64,000 bases of DNA from Capnocytophaga periodontitidis (GTDB lineage: Bacteria; Bacteroidota; Bacteroidia; Flavobacteriales; Flavobacteriaceae). The DNA lies in contig NZ_JAEFDB010000002.1 of assembly GCF_016126015.1 (NCBI RefSeq), positions 1 to 64,000 of the forward strand, in the 5' to 3' direction. Below, in pieces: positions 52,244-61,320 of this stretch. A model generated the notes under the pieces. The model was not told the DNA's origin, ran no database searches, and saw nothing but the letters and a program-made list of their open reading frames with translations. The translations under genes were made by a program, and so were the position numbers. The first letter of the stretch is position 1; each line of letters begins with the position of its first letter.

Positions 52244-54349
52244 TTATTGTTCCATTATTTGTACGGGGCCTATAAGTCCAGCACTCATAGTATCACTGCC
52301 TTTGAGCTTTTTGAATACTTTTTCTCCTTTTTCGGCTTGACCTACAAAATCGTTGTAAGCGGCATTAGTGATAGTAATTTCAAGAGTGTTGTTACCTTGC
52401 TGGAGATAAGGGGTAATATCGGTTACAAAAGGCATAAACACTTCCGAGCTCACTTTTTTGCCATTCACTACTACATCGGCAGCATAATACACTTTGCCTA
52501 AGCTGAGATAATAGCGTTTGGAAGGGCTGAGTGAGTTGATTACAAACTCAGTAGTATAAACAGCAGGAGCGCTGTTGTACTTCAGCTGTGGATGTGTTTT
52601 CCAATCGAAAAGAGTGGTGTTTTCCACTTTTATAGTCCCTGCTTGTATATGCCACTTTTCAGGAGTAGCTACAGCTTTAGCAACCGATGGATTGTAAAGC
52701 ACTTTTGAGGTGAGTGGCATCTCGGTCATCTGCTTGGAGACCATAAAGAAAATACTGCTATAAGGCGGCAACTGATAGCGATAAGCACCTTTTTCGAGAT
52801 TGGCAACGCGGATACTGCCATCGGTAGCATCGAGCCAATAAGCGTATTCCAACCCCTTTTCGGTTTGAATAGGCACTTCTTGCCAACTGTCGCTTTCGTT
52901 CCAGATGAATTGTGCATAACTACCTTCTGAGAGCTTACGGCGCTGCTGACGCAAGGTGGGGTTAGGCTGCATATAGGTAATAGGCAATTGGATAGAAGGA
53001 TACCAATTATTTAGCATTTCTGCTTGCTCTTTGATATGATGGCTACCAATAGTTTTAGCGAGTGCCTGCATTGCTTTTTGGGTTTTTATATCGTTTTTCT
53101 GATAATTGAAATAGTTAGGTTGCTGGGTAGGTACATCGCCTATCAACAATATATTTGCACCTTTTTTAGCTAACTTTTGTAAGTTTTCAGCACTCTTGAG
53201 TTGGATATAAGGCAACTGAAACAATATGAGCGATTGGTATTCATTGCCTCGTATGCTGAGGCGTTTGTTGTGTAACAAGGATAGTTCTTGTAAAGAAGCA
53301 TCGTTGATCCAATCCCAAGTGATGCCAAGCTGGTTGAGTTCATCAATAAGGGGCATTATCTGTTTTAACCATTCAGTATCGATAGCACGATTGTAGGCTA
53401 CATTTTTGTTTTCGGCGGGGAGTGAAGGCTCGGTGTCTTTCAACTCACCTGCTATCATTACCTCGCGCGGATTGGCAACTTCTTCGCTATAGTTTAAGAA
53501 AGGATAGTATATCAGCACATCGGCGTGAGGTTTGCCAGAACGCAATACGTATTGAGCGCGCTGTGCGTATTGGTTGATTTGGCTAATATATTTCCAGAAA
53601 GGATTGTTTTCATTGATATTCGATGAAAAATCAATGCCTAAAGCTGAATTGTAGAATGGATACCACCCTTCTTTGGGGTAGCCCTCAGGGAAATATCGAT
53701 AGGGAGTACCGTGATAGATAATTTGGTTTACCCCACTACTGAAGAGCTTATCGAAAGTGAGCTTGAGTTTGTGAGGGGTGGTCATATAAGCGCGTTTAAA
53801 ATAAACGGCTGTTTCACAACTAATGATAGGGCGATTGTACAGGTGTGCTCCTGAAGTAATGAGTTTGTAACCATTTTCAGAACCTTTGGAGAAAAGCATC
53901 GTTTCTACTTCGGGGATAGAAGCCGCACCTGCCGCTGCCATTATATCCATATTAAATCCGTAAGTTTGAGTGCGGTGCAAGAGGTTGCGAGCATTTGCCC
54001 AATGTTTAGAGCTATTTAAAAAGTGCTTTTGCAATAAGTCGCTAAGGGTAAGATCGTAGTCGTAGCGCAAGCGCCAATCGTCGGCTCCTAAACTAAAATA
54101 GGGAGCATTAGCTGGGTGTGCCATACGTTCGTACATATTGTTATAACCACGCCACATATTAGCAGGCAGGTAAGGGGTAGGGTCGTAACCGCGTTGTTGT
54201 TTGAAAAAGCGGATAAAATCATCAGAGAAATGTCTGTTGGCTTTGAACTCGTAACTATCGTTGAAAATCGCACGTACGGGTTTGCCAAAATAAGGAGCTA
54301 AGCCTGTGCGTTCACCAAAGAGATAGTCGTAATTTTTCTTTCGATATCA
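52244..54349 (-). pseudogene. GH106 alpha-L-rhamnosidase, N-terminal half deleted
   Basis: The open frame from 54346 to 52244 encodes the C-terminal part of a GH106 rhamnosidase: LAPYFGKPVRAIFNDSYEF, then FIRFFKQQRGYDPTPYLPA, MAAAGAASIPEVETMLFSKG and a C-terminal beta domain (QQGNNTLEITITNAAYNDFVG). GH106 proteins are usually near 1100 residues with a signal peptide; about 400 N-terminal residues are absent. The frame is closed upstream by TGA at 54347-54349, where it runs out of frame into the end of the small gene 54298-54696. The first ATG is at 54157. Without a signal peptide it is probably inactive. Confidence 0.8.
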
Positions 54350-54696
54350 AACATATCGTTCATACTACCTTCTACATTTTTGTCACCCTTTTTCTCTATA
54401 TAAAGAGGAACGTTGTAACCATTGCCAATGAAATTGGCATAGAAGGTATTGCCCTCAATCTCAGCCTTAGTGAGTTTGTTAGCATTGGCATCGTCACCAC
54501 CGATAGTGCCACCAAGAGTACCATCGCTATTTTTGGTGATATTGAGAACCATCTCGCTGTCGCCGTTAGGAAGTCCATAGACCATCAGTTTCCATTTGCC
54601 TACAAAGAATTTTTCGGCTTCAGATTGTGCTTGTGCAGCTGCAAATCCTGCAAAAAAGAGGACTGCTACGATTAAAAGTTTTTGAATGTTTTTCAT
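54298..54696 (-). CDS. small secreted protein with a 3' end changed by deletion
   Basis: This 132-residue protein has a signal peptide ending AAAQAQ and a beta-sandwich of the lipocalin-like kind common in Bacteroidota (AEKFFVGKWKLMVYGLPNGDSEMVLNITK, GTLGGTIGG, EIEGNTFYANF). The native C-terminus probably ends near MNDMFDIE. The last residues (KITTISLVNAQA) are the GH106 coding sequence read in another frame. It is the second gene of the operon, 29 bp after the TonB receptor, and may help bind sugar at the cell surface or in the periplasm. Confidence 0.75.
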   Translation of the reverse strand: MKNIQKLLIVAVLFFAGFAAAQAQSEAEKFFVGKWKLMVYGLPNGDSEMVLNITKNSDGTLGGTIGGDDANANKLTKAEIEGNTFYANFIGNGYNVPLYIEKKGDKNVEGSMNDMFDIERKITTISLVNAQA

Positions 54697-54725
54697 AATG
54701 ATAAAATATTAAAAATGTTACTGTT

Positions 54726-57107
54726 TTAGAATTTGAAATTAAGAGTGAGTTCGTAAGTACGCGGGCGAATAGCGCCTGCTACGATTTTGCGACCTTTGTA
54801 ATTAGTATCGTCGAGAATTTGATTAGCCCCTACGAGAGCGCCTTTGATACCTGTTTCGTTCAAAATGTTTACTACTTGGAATTTGAGGTCGATGTTGCGG
54901 TTCAGTTTGTAATCCACCCCTCCAAAGCTTTCCCACCATCCGTTGTACGAAATCGCATTGGTAGGGTTACCGTACTGCTTACCAAAGTAACGGAAACTGA
55001 GCCACAAGCGGAGGTCGCCTTTGAGCATAAAATAGCTGGGGTCTATTTCTATAAGAGTTTTTGAAAGCTCAGGAATGATTTTATCGTTATAGCTATAGCT
55101 TACCCCGTAGGCACTGTACTCATAGTCTTTATACTCTGGTTTTTGGAGTGTGAGCAGAAAGTGCAAGTTGAAATTCTTAAACGGCTTAGAAACGATATCG
55201 GTAGTCCAACCAAGGGTAGCAATATCGTAAAACAAAGGGTAGAAAGTTTTTTGTTCGCGGGGATTAGCTGGATTTACAATCGACTCAGAAGCGATATTAT
55301 TCTTTTTATAGATACGAGTTACTTTAGATACCAAACTAATGAGCTCTCCGTGATTCCAATACACACCCCCACCGTAGTTCAGTACGCTTTGGGTAGTAGT
55401 ATGAGGAGTTGCAAATATATCCTTGCCATTAGCATCTTTCTCGTTATTAGCATTATCCCAATAGCGACCTGCCCAGTCGTTGTAAGTAATATCACCCAAG
55501 AAACCAAACTCGTTAGACACTTTGGCTACGAAGTTAAAATAGCCTACTTTATTCCAGTCAGCAAATTTTTGATCTATAAGAGCTCGGTTTTGAACGTATT
55601 GATTGGTGTAAGGATTGCGGACTCCACGGTCGTAATATCTTTCAATACGAGCACCGAAACCAATGTCAAAACGATCGTTCAGTTTGATATCATCAGAAGC
55701 GTAGAAAGCTACTTTATGGTCTTTGGTAAGTCTATAGCCTCCGTAAGAGATGCCTAAAATACCATATTGAGGGGTAATATTAACGGGACCTCCCCCCATA
55801 TCTACATAAGCATCTAAGCGTTTAGGATTCGCTTCTACCGTTTGATAGAACATACCGTTGTGTTGTATTTCAGGAGCGCGGTAATATTGATAAGTAGTGC
55901 CTAATCTAAGGCTGTGTTTGTCAAATTTTTTAGTAGCCTCTAAACGAGTAATCCAAGTGTTGATTTCTACCTGAGGGTAGTATTGCACTGAGTTTAGTTG
56001 TACAGCACCTTTGTACTCTTTGTTAGTACCCACGTATTTGAAAGTCATACCTGTTTGTTGGTCGGGGTCAGTAATAAACATACTTAAAGGATATAGAATG
56101 GTAAAGGCAGCTTTGGAGTTCATATACATATTGGCGTAGTTGAGTTTCCAACCATTATTAAAGCGGTGTTCACCAGTGAGGTAGATAGCATTGGTGATAT
56201 TTTTAGAGGCTTCATCTGAATTGAGGTTGCCAAGTTTGGTTTCACCTGTATTATAGTCTTGATAAGGGAAAAGTCCATCATTAGGCATATACACATCTCT
56301 ACCTAAATCAAAACCATCTATCGCTTTAGTTTTACCATTGCCTTCATACACAAAAGGGCTATAAGCACCCAGCATAGGCACATCAGTTGCGTGTTTGTAG
56401 TAAGCGCGCACAAAACCTTTGCTGTACTTTTTAGAGACTCCTATTTTAAACATTTCAAAACGGTCTTGGAAAGGAGTGAATTGGTAATTACCACCACTAC
56501 CACGTTCAAAAGTTTCGTTGAAGCCTGCCATAAAGCCCCAACCTTTTTTGCCGATAGGTGCTGTTACCGAAGCGTCGAGATGGCTACTGCCATAATTGGT
56601 AAAATAAGTAGAAGCATAACCTTGCAACTTGCGACCAGGTTCTCTGTCCCAAGAGGTAACGATATAACCCACTTTGCCATAAGTAAGAGCACCATCTTGG
56701 AACGACATCATCCCGATGCGCCCTACGGTGCTATCATAGCGCCACGCGGTGGTAGGTATTTGTGTCCAAAAGGTGTATACTACAGGAATGTCGTTCTCAA
56801 GGATAAGAATATCACCGTTAAAAGGCAAGCCAATGTTCAACTGACGAGGAGTGGTAGCACTACTGGCGTTGAGCATCACGTTGCGGTTTTCGGTATCGCG
56901 TTCTTTCACATCTTTACCTAAAACATCTTTTTTAGGTGCAACAGGAGAAGTAGAAGGTAAAGAATCTACTTTAGGCGCGGGAGGCACGGTATCCATAGTA
57001 ACTATAGGTACTATAGTATCCGTTGGCTGAGTGACGGGCTCTTGCGCAAATGCTGAGGAAACAGCCAAAAGGCAAAGCGAAGTAAAGTTTGTTATGAGCG
57101 TTTTCAT
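54726..57107 (-). CDS. TonB-dependent receptor-like outer-membrane protein
   Basis: This 793-residue protein has a signal peptide (MKTLITNFTSLCLLAVSSAFAQ), a Pro/Asp-rich segment, a short plug-like domain (NVMLNASSATTPRQLNIGLP, ILENDIPVVYTFWTQIP, GRIGMMSFQDGALTYGKVGY) and a large barrel ending in the expected terminal Phe (YELTLNFKF). The plug type is the unusual Bacteroidota variant without a clear TonB box, and no SusD partner gene is present. As the first gene of the operon it should take rhamnosides across the outer membrane. Confidence 0.82.
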   Translation of the reverse strand: MKTLITNFTSLCLLAVSSAFAQEPVTQPTDTIVPIVTMDTVPPAPKVDSLPSTSPVAPKKDVLGKDVKERDTENRNVMLNASSATTPRQLNIGLPFNGDILILENDIPVVYTFWTQIPTTAWRYDSTVGRIGMMSFQDGALTYGKVGYIVTSWDREPGRKLQGYASTYFTNYGSSHLDASVTAPIGKKGWGFMAGFNETFERGSGGNYQFTPFQDRFEMFKIGVSKKYSKGFVRAYYKHATDVPMLGAYSPFVYEGNGKTKAIDGFDLGRDVYMPNDGLFPYQDYNTGETKLGNLNSDEASKNITNAIYLTGEHRFNNGWKLNYANMYMNSKAAFTILYPLSMFITDPDQQTGMTFKYVGTNKEYKGAVQLNSVQYYPQVEINTWITRLEATKKFDKHSLRLGTTYQYYRAPEIQHNGMFYQTVEANPKRLDAYVDMGGGPVNITPQYGILGISYGGYRLTKDHKVAFYASDDIKLNDRFDIGFGARIERYYDRGVRNPYTNQYVQNRALIDQKFADWNKVGYFNFVAKVSNEFGFLGDITYNDWAGRYWDNANNEKDANGKDIFATPHTTTQSVLNYGGGVYWNHGELISLVSKVTRIYKKNNIASESIVNPANPREQKTFYPLFYDIATLGWTTDIVSKPFKNFNLHFLLTLQKPEYKDYEYSAYGVSYSYNDKIIPELSKTLIEIDPSYFMLKGDLRLWLSFRYFGKQYGNPTNAISYNGWWESFGGVDYKLNRNIDLKFQVVNILNETGIKGALVGANQILDDTNYKGRKIVAGAIRPRTYELTLNFKF

Positions 57108-57199
57108 ATCGGTAATGTATTAATTCGTTATGAGATTTTTCGTGTGATAAATAAAATAACTTTTTGTTTGTTTATATTTATTATTGTTTAATTTCGATG

Positions 57200-57207
57200 C
57201 AAAGGTA
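57200..57207 (-). promoter_or_regulatory. promoter -7 element of the rhamnose operon, TACCTTTG
   Basis: This is a minus-strand consensus -7 element 93 bp before the TonB receptor ATG. The expected -33 position, 19-20 bp further up, falls inside the palindrome at 57220-57238. Confidence 0.7.
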
Positions 57208-57219
57208 TAAAAGAATTTA

Positions 57220-57238
57220 TTACGTACAATATACGCAA
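57220..57238. promoter_or_regulatory. predicted operator 1, TTACGTA-N5-TACGCAA
   Basis: TTACGTACAATATACGCAA is a near-perfect palindrome (one mismatch) with spacer CAATA; flanking A and T extend it to 21 bp. It covers the -33 region of the operon promoter, a place for repression. The likely binder is the divergent Nudix-type regulator. Confidence 0.7.
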
Positions 57239-57311
57239 TGTATTTATTTGTTAAATCTATAACATGTGTAACTTAATAAATTACATATCAATTATTTACA
57301 ATGAAATTATT

Positions 57312-57330
57312 TTACGTAAAAAATACGTAA
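57312..57330. promoter_or_regulatory. predicted operator 2, TTACGTA-N5-TACGTAA
   Basis: TTACGTAAAAAATACGTAA is a perfect palindrome of the same design, centred 92 bp from operator 1. Two sites about nine helical turns apart could allow looping between the divergent promoters. Confidence 0.7.
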
Positions 57331-57431
57331 TATATAGTTTCTTTTTATTTTTTTTATAGAATTATAATGTGTTAAAATTAATTTTTCAACAGAAACAAAT
57401 AAAAACTTATCTGAATAACACAGCGCTTATT

Positions 57432-57466
57432 GGCTAATCTACAAATTAGCAAATTAGCAAATTATT
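57432..57466. repeat. AAATTAGC filler repeat
   Basis: Words ACAAATTAGC, AAATTAGC, AAATTA follow each other just before the promoter of the Nudix regulator. The same words lie at 60300 and 63972. Confidence 0.6.
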
Positions 57467-57468
57467 TA

Positions 57469-57476
57469 TACCTTTG
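57469..57476 (+). promoter_or_regulatory. promoter -7 element of the regulator gene, TACCTTTG
   Basis: This is a plus-strand consensus -7 element 20 bp before the regulator ATG. No clear TTTG -33 element is present because the filler repeat occupies that place. Confidence 0.6.
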
Positions 57477-57495
57477 CAACCTAAAAAAATAAACA

Positions 57496-58278
57496 ATGGA
57501 TAGAAAAGAACGCATTATCTTAGATGATATCCTCAACGGCGATAAGATTTTTTATAGAAATATAAGCGTAGACAACGTAATATTTGGTTACCACGAAAGA
57601 GAATTAAAAGTACTCCTTTTTAAAAACACCTCTCAAGAAAAATGGTTATTACCTGGGGGATATGTAAAAAAAGATGAAACTTTAGAGAAAGCAGCTCATA
57701 GGGTAGTGCGCTACCGTACAAACTTAAAAAAACTTCATTTACATCAATTTTTTGCCTTTAGCAACCCCGAAAGAAATAAAAATACTCACTTTACTCCAGA
57801 ACTCTTAACAACTATTACCGGACAAAAGGTAACTACTGACCATTGGTTGTTAGATAATTTTATATCCGTAGCTTTCTTTACTTTAGTAGATTACTACGAA
57901 GTAAAACCTACAGGTAGTTTCTATGCCGAAGAATGCCAATGGTGGGACATTACCAACCTCCCTGAAATGGCTTTTGACCACCGAGAAATTATAGACCAAG
58001 CGCTGTTGAGCTTGCGTTTCTTTTCACACGTTAGCCCCATAGGAAAGGAGATGCTTCCTGAAAAGTTTACCATTCCAGAGCTACAATCACTGTACGAAAC
58101 AATTTTAGGGAAGAAGTTAGACAACCGGAATTTTGTAAAGAAAATGACTAATATAGGACTGATAGAAAAATTGGACGAGAAGAGAAATATAGGCAAACAC
58201 CGTTCGCCTTTTTTGTATCGCTTTAACCAAACGCAATACGACGCTTTAGCAAAAGGTGATGAGTTTATAGTATTCTAA
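57496..58278 (+). CDS. NrtR/AraR-type regulator with degenerate Nudix domain
   Basis: This is a 260-residue regulator. The N-terminal Nudix domain (VDNVIFGYHERELKVLLFKN ... WLLPGGYVKKDETLEKAAHRVV) has lost the catalytic glutamates of the Nudix box: RE is RV and the EE pair is YR, so it should sense rather than hydrolyse. The C-terminal winged helix begins near FTIPELQSLYETILGKKLDNRNFVKKM. This is the layout of NrtR and of the Nudix-type AraR that controls arabinose genes in Bacteroides. Here it should control the rhamnose operon through the TTACGTA palindromes. Confidence 0.88.
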   Translation: MDRKERIILDDILNGDKIFYRNISVDNVIFGYHERELKVLLFKNTSQEKWLLPGGYVKKDETLEKAAHRVVRYRTNLKKLHLHQFFAFSNPERNKNTHFTPELLTTITGQKVTTDHWLLDNFISVAFFTLVDYYEVKPTGSFYAEECQWWDITNLPEMAFDHREIIDQALLSLRFFSHVSPIGKEMLPEKFTIPELQSLYETILGKKLDNRNFVKKMTNIGLIEKLDEKRNIGKHRSPFLYRFNQTQYDALAKGDEFIVF

Positions 58279-58320
58279 TTTTTTTTCCTCATTCATACCT
58301 CGTAATTCATAATTATTTTG

Positions 58321-58328
58321 TAATTTTG
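58321..58328 (+). promoter_or_regulatory. promoter -7 element for thrS, TAATTTTG
   Basis: This is a plus-strand -7 element 39 bp before thrS. ACGTAATTC-type filler words at 58288-58316 lie just upstream. Confidence 0.5.
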
Positions 58329-58367
58329 CATTTTCAAACTCAACAATACTAAAAATCAACGATAAAA

Positions 58368-60311
58368 ATGATTAAAATTACACTACCCGACGGTTCAGTA
58401 AAAGAATACCAAAGTGGTATCACCCCTGCTCAAGTAGCACAAAGCATCAGCGAGGGGTTGGCGCGTAACGTACTCTCTGCCTCTTTCAACGGCAAGACTG
58501 TAGAAAGCGTTACCCCACTGACGACGGACGGTAGTCTCACCCTATACACTTGGGATAGTCCCGAAGGTAAGAAAGCTTTCTGGCACTCATCTGCCCACAT
58601 CTTGGCACAAGCGCTCGAAGAACTTTACCCCGGTATCAAACTCACCATAGGTCCCGCAATCGCCAATGGTTTCTACTACGATGTTGATTTCAACGGCAAA
58701 CCGATTTCCGAAAAAGATTTCCCTGCTATCGAAGCTAAATTCTTGGAAATCGCTCGTGGCAAACACGAATTTAAGATGCGCCCTGTGAGCAAAGCCGAAG
58801 CCTTGTCGTACTATGCAGGCAAAAATGAGTACAAAACCGAACTCATCGAAGCGCTCGAAGATGGTACGATCACCTTCTGCGACCATAGTACCTTCACCGA
58901 CCTTTGTCGTGGGGGGCATATCCCTAACACAGGCTTTGTGAAAGCCGTAAAAGTACTCAGCGCTGCTGGGGCTTATTGGCGTGGTGATGAGCACAACCCT
59001 CAGCTCACTCGTGTATATGGTATCTCATTCCCTAAACAAAAAGAACTCACCGAATACCTCGAACTGCTTGAAGAAGCTAAGAAACGCGACCACCGCAAGC
59101 TCGGTAAAGAACTTGAACTCTTTACCTTCTCTAACAAGGTAGGTCAAGGCTTACCGCTCTGGTTACCCAAAGGAGCTGCCTTGCGCGAACGCCTCGAAGC
59201 CTTCTTGCGCAAAGCTCAAAAACAAGCAGGTTACGAGCAAGTAGTAACCCCACATATCGGTCATAAGAATTTGTATGTAACCTCAGGTCACTGGGATAAA
59301 TACGGAAAAGACAGTTTCCAACCCATTGCCACCCCTAACGAAGGTGAGGAGTATTTACTAAAACCGATGAACTGTCCGCATCACTGCGAGATATACAATT
59401 CACACCCTTGGAGTTATAAGGATTTGCCAAAGCGTTTCGCCGAGTTTGGTACAGTATACCGCTACGAGCAAAGTGGCGAGTTACACGGCTTAACCCGTGT
59501 GCGTTGCTTTACCCAAGACGATGCACACATCTTCTGTACTCCTGAACAGTTAGACGACGAGTTCAAACACGTAATTGATTTGGTGCTCTATGTATTTGGT
59601 TCTCTTGGATTCGACAATTTTACCGCACAAGTATCGTTGCGCGACCCCGAAAACCCTACCAAGTACATCGGTAGTGATGAGAATTGGGCAAAAGCCGAAA
59701 ATGCCATCATCAACGCTGCGAAAGAAAAAGGCTTGAGCTATGTAATCGAAACAGGCGAAGCTGCTTTCTATGGCCCTAAACTCGACTTTATGGTGAAAGA
59801 TGCCTTAGGCAGAAGCTGGCAACTCGGTACCATTCAGGTAGATTACAACCTCCCTGAGCGTTTCGACCTTTGGTATAAAGGCGCTGATAACGAGATGCAC
59901 CGCCCTGTAATGATTCACCGTGCGCCTTTCGGAAGTATGGAGCGTTTCGTAGCCATTTTATTGGAACACACCGCCGGAAACTTCCCATTATGGCTCAACC
60001 CAAATCAAGCTATTGTGCTATCATTGAGTGAAAAATATGAAAATTATGCTCAAAAAGTTTTGAGTTTGTTAGAAAATTCCGATATTCGCACCCTGATAGA
60101 CAATCGTGCTGAAACTATGGGCAAAAAAATACGCGAAGCTGAGACCCAAAAAATCCCGTATATGCTCATTGTCGGCGAGAATGAAGAGAAAGAAGGCACC
60201 GTATCAGTGCGCAAACGCGGTGGTGAAGATTTAGGCAGTATGAGCGTAGAAGCCTTTGCCAAACTCATCAACGACGAAGTAGCTAAGTCAATTAAACAAT
60301 TTGCTAATTAG
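58368..60311 (+). CDS. thrS: threonyl-tRNA synthetase
   Basis: This 647-residue class II synthetase has an N-terminal TGS domain ([26 protein letters not shown]), the editing domain with [16 protein letters not shown], the catalytic core with zinc ligands Cys in [12 protein letters not shown], His in [21 protein letters not shown] and His in [14 protein letters not shown], and the C-terminal anticodon-binding domain. Unlike DnaG and AccD it keeps its zinc site. The tail SIKQFAN and the stop come from CAATTTGCTAATTAGC filler. It starts the thrS-infC-rpmI-rplT cluster. Confidence 0.97.
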   Translation: MIKITLPDGSVKEYQSGITPAQVAQSISEGLARNVLSASFNGKTVESVTPLTTDGSLTLYTWDSPEGKKAFWHSSAHILAQALEELYPGIKLTIGPAIANGFYYDVDFNGKPISEKDFPAIEAKFLEIARGKHEFKMRPVSKAEALSYYAGKNEYKTELIEALEDGTITFCDHSTFTDLCRGGHIPNTGFVKAVKVLSAAGAYWRGDEHNPQLTRVYGISFPKQKELTEYLELLEEAKKRDHRKLGKELELFTFSNKVGQGLPLWLPKGAALRERLEAFLRKAQKQAGYEQVVTPHIGHKNLYVTSGHWDKYGKDSFQPIATPNEGEEYLLKPMNCPHHCEIYNSHPWSYKDLPKRFAEFGTVYRYEQSGELHGLTRVRCFTQDDAHIFCTPEQLDDEFKHVIDLVLYVFGSLGFDNFTAQVSLRDPENPTKYIGSDENWAKAENAIINAAKEKGLSYVIETGEAAFYGPKLDFMVKDALGRSWQLGTIQVDYNLPERFDLWYKGADNEMHRPVMIHRAPFGSMERFVAILLEHTAGNFPLWLNPNQAIVLSLSEKYENYAQKVLSLLENSDIRTLIDNRAETMGKKIREAETQKIPYMLIVGENEEKEGTVSVRKRGGEDLGSMSVEAFAKLINDEVAKSIKQFAN

Positions 60312-60322
60312 CAAATTAGAAT
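60300..60322. repeat. AATTTGCTAATTAGC filler over the thrS 3' end
   Basis: The last four thrS codons (QFAN, stop) are read from this palindromic AAATTAGC word pair, which matches 57432 and 63972. Confidence 0.55.
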
Positions 60323-60351
60323 AGTGAAAGTAATTTTAAATTTTAATAGCC

Positions 60352-60900
60352 ATCATAAAAAAAAGTAACACACCGGGCAGAGATGACAAACAACCTCATC
60401 GTATCAATCGCGACATCCGCGTTCCTGAGGTGCGTTTGGTAGGGGAAAACGTCGAAGGAGGCGTATACCCCACTCGCAAAGCATTAGAAATTGCTAATGA
60501 ATTAGAACTCGATTTGGTGGAAATTTCACCAAACGCCACGCCTCCTGTTTGTAAGGTAATCGATTATAAGAAATTCCTTTACGAACAAAAGAAGCGTGAT
60601 AAAGAGCTAAAAGCGAAAGCTACTAAGGTAGTGATCAAAGAAATTCGCTTCGGCCCTCAAACCGACGACCACGACTATGAGTTTAAAAAGAAACACGGCG
60701 AAAAGTTCCTCAAAGAAGGTTCTAAAGTAAAAGCCTACGTATTCTTCAAAGGTCGTTCTATTATCTATAAAGACCAAGGGGAAATCCTCCTTTTGCGCCT
60801 CGCTACCGACCTCGAAGACTATGGCAAAGTAGAACAAATGCCTAAACTCGAAGGAAAACGTATGACGATGTTCCTCGCACCTTTACCCAAGAAAAAATAA
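60352..60900 (+). CDS. infC: translation initiation factor IF-3, non-AUG start
   Basis: IF-3 binds the 30S subunit and checks start-codon pairing. The coding sequence is clear: [62 protein letters not shown] and the C-terminal [21 protein letters not shown] ... [12 protein letters not shown]. Between the stop at 60337-60339 and HRINRD there is no ATG, GTG or TTG in frame. Candidate starts are ATT 60340, ATA 60346, ATC 60352 and ATA 60355. I use ATC 60352, giving 182 residues, the normal length. E. coli infC starts at AUU for autocontrol; the same may hold here. Confidence 0.9.
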   Translation: MIKKSNTPGRDDKQPHRINRDIRVPEVRLVGENVEGGVYPTRKALEIANELELDLVEISPNATPPVCKVIDYKKFLYEQKKRDKELKAKATKVVIKEIRFGPQTDDHDYEFKKKHGEKFLKEGSKVKAYVFFKGRSIIYKDQGEILLLRLATDLEDYGKVEQMPKLEGKRMTMFLAPLPKKK

Positions 60901-60993
60901 TCCCCTCCCTAACCCTCCCCCCAAGGGGAGGATAAAAGTGAGGACAAAAATAAACTCCCATAACTCCCCTCCTTGGGAGGGGCAGGGGGAGGA
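60901..60993. repeat. GC-rich inverted-repeat element between infC and rpmI
   Basis: This 93-bp element begins one base after the infC stop. It carries two hairpins, CTCCCC-CCAA-GGGGAG (60915-60930) and CCCCTCC-TTG-GGAGGGG (60966-60982). Its left half (CCCCTCCCTAACCCTCCCC) resembles the inverse of the right half (GGGAGGGGCAGGGGGAGG). Such CCTCCC/GGGAGG elements are dispersed in many Bacteroidota genomes. Confidence 0.7.
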
Positions 60994-61022
60994 CGGAATT
61001 ATATCAATAAAAATCTAAGCAA

Positions 61023-61220
61023 ATGCCAAAAATTAAAACTAAATCTGGAGCTAAAAAGCGCTTCAAGCTCACCGGCTCTGGTAAAATCAAGAGAAAACAC
61101 GCGTTCAAAAGCCACATCTTAACTAAGAAAGCTAAAAAACGCAAGTTAGCACTCACCCACGCTACACTCGTTCACTCTAACGACGAAGCAAGCGTGAAGA
61201 AACAATTAGGCTTAAAATAA
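61023..61220 (+). CDS. rpmI: 50S ribosomal protein L35
   Basis: This 65-residue basic protein has the full L35 pattern: [40 protein letters not shown] and the C-terminal VKKQLGLK. It lies between infC and rplT as in most bacteria, but here an inverted-repeat element separates it from infC. Confidence 0.96.
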   Translation: MPKIKTKSGAKKRFKLTGSGKIKRKHAFKSHILTKKAKKRKLALTHATLVHSNDEASVKKQLGLK

Positions 61221-61320
61221 TTGTTTAAATAGTAGGAAATTAATAACCGTGGAGTAGGTACCCCTAAGAGTTTGTTTTAAGCACAAACCACCTGCTACAA
61301 AAATTAAAAAAAAGGAATTT
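61221..61320 (+). promoter_or_regulatory. structured spacer before rplT, possible L20 autoregulatory leader
   Basis: The 100-nt gap between rpmI and rplT can fold: TTTGT and ACAAA pair around TTTAAGC, flanked by GTGGAGTAGGT and ACCACCTGCTAC, which are partly complementary. L20 represses its own operon through such leaders in other phyla. This is a suggestion from position and possible pairing only. Confidence 0.3.

Larger units (their letters stand above)
57108..57495. other. divergent control region of the rhamnose operon
   Basis: These 388 bp separate the TonB receptor (minus) from the Nudix regulator (plus). They hold the receptor promoter, two 19-bp palindromes, AT-rich DNA, AATTAGC filler (57432-57466) and the regulator promoter. 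No open reading frame is seen. Confidence 0.75.

Noticed and set aside
54088-54288. A 66-codon minus-strand frame in the GH106 5' region
   Set aside because: It is an off-frame shadow; the GH106 frame itself is open through this stretch and encodes family motifs.
54298-54349. A programmed frameshift at the GAAAGAAAAAT stretch joining the small protein and GH106
   Set aside because: A deletion scar explains the missing 400 residues more simply; a frameshift would yield a chimera with no precedent that I know. It is kept only as an outside option in the finding.
40205-57107. A SusC/SusD polysaccharide utilisation locus
   Set aside because: No SusD-like gene is present and the receptor is of a different plug type, so the locus is called a rhamnoside operon with a TonB-type receptor rather than a classical PUL.
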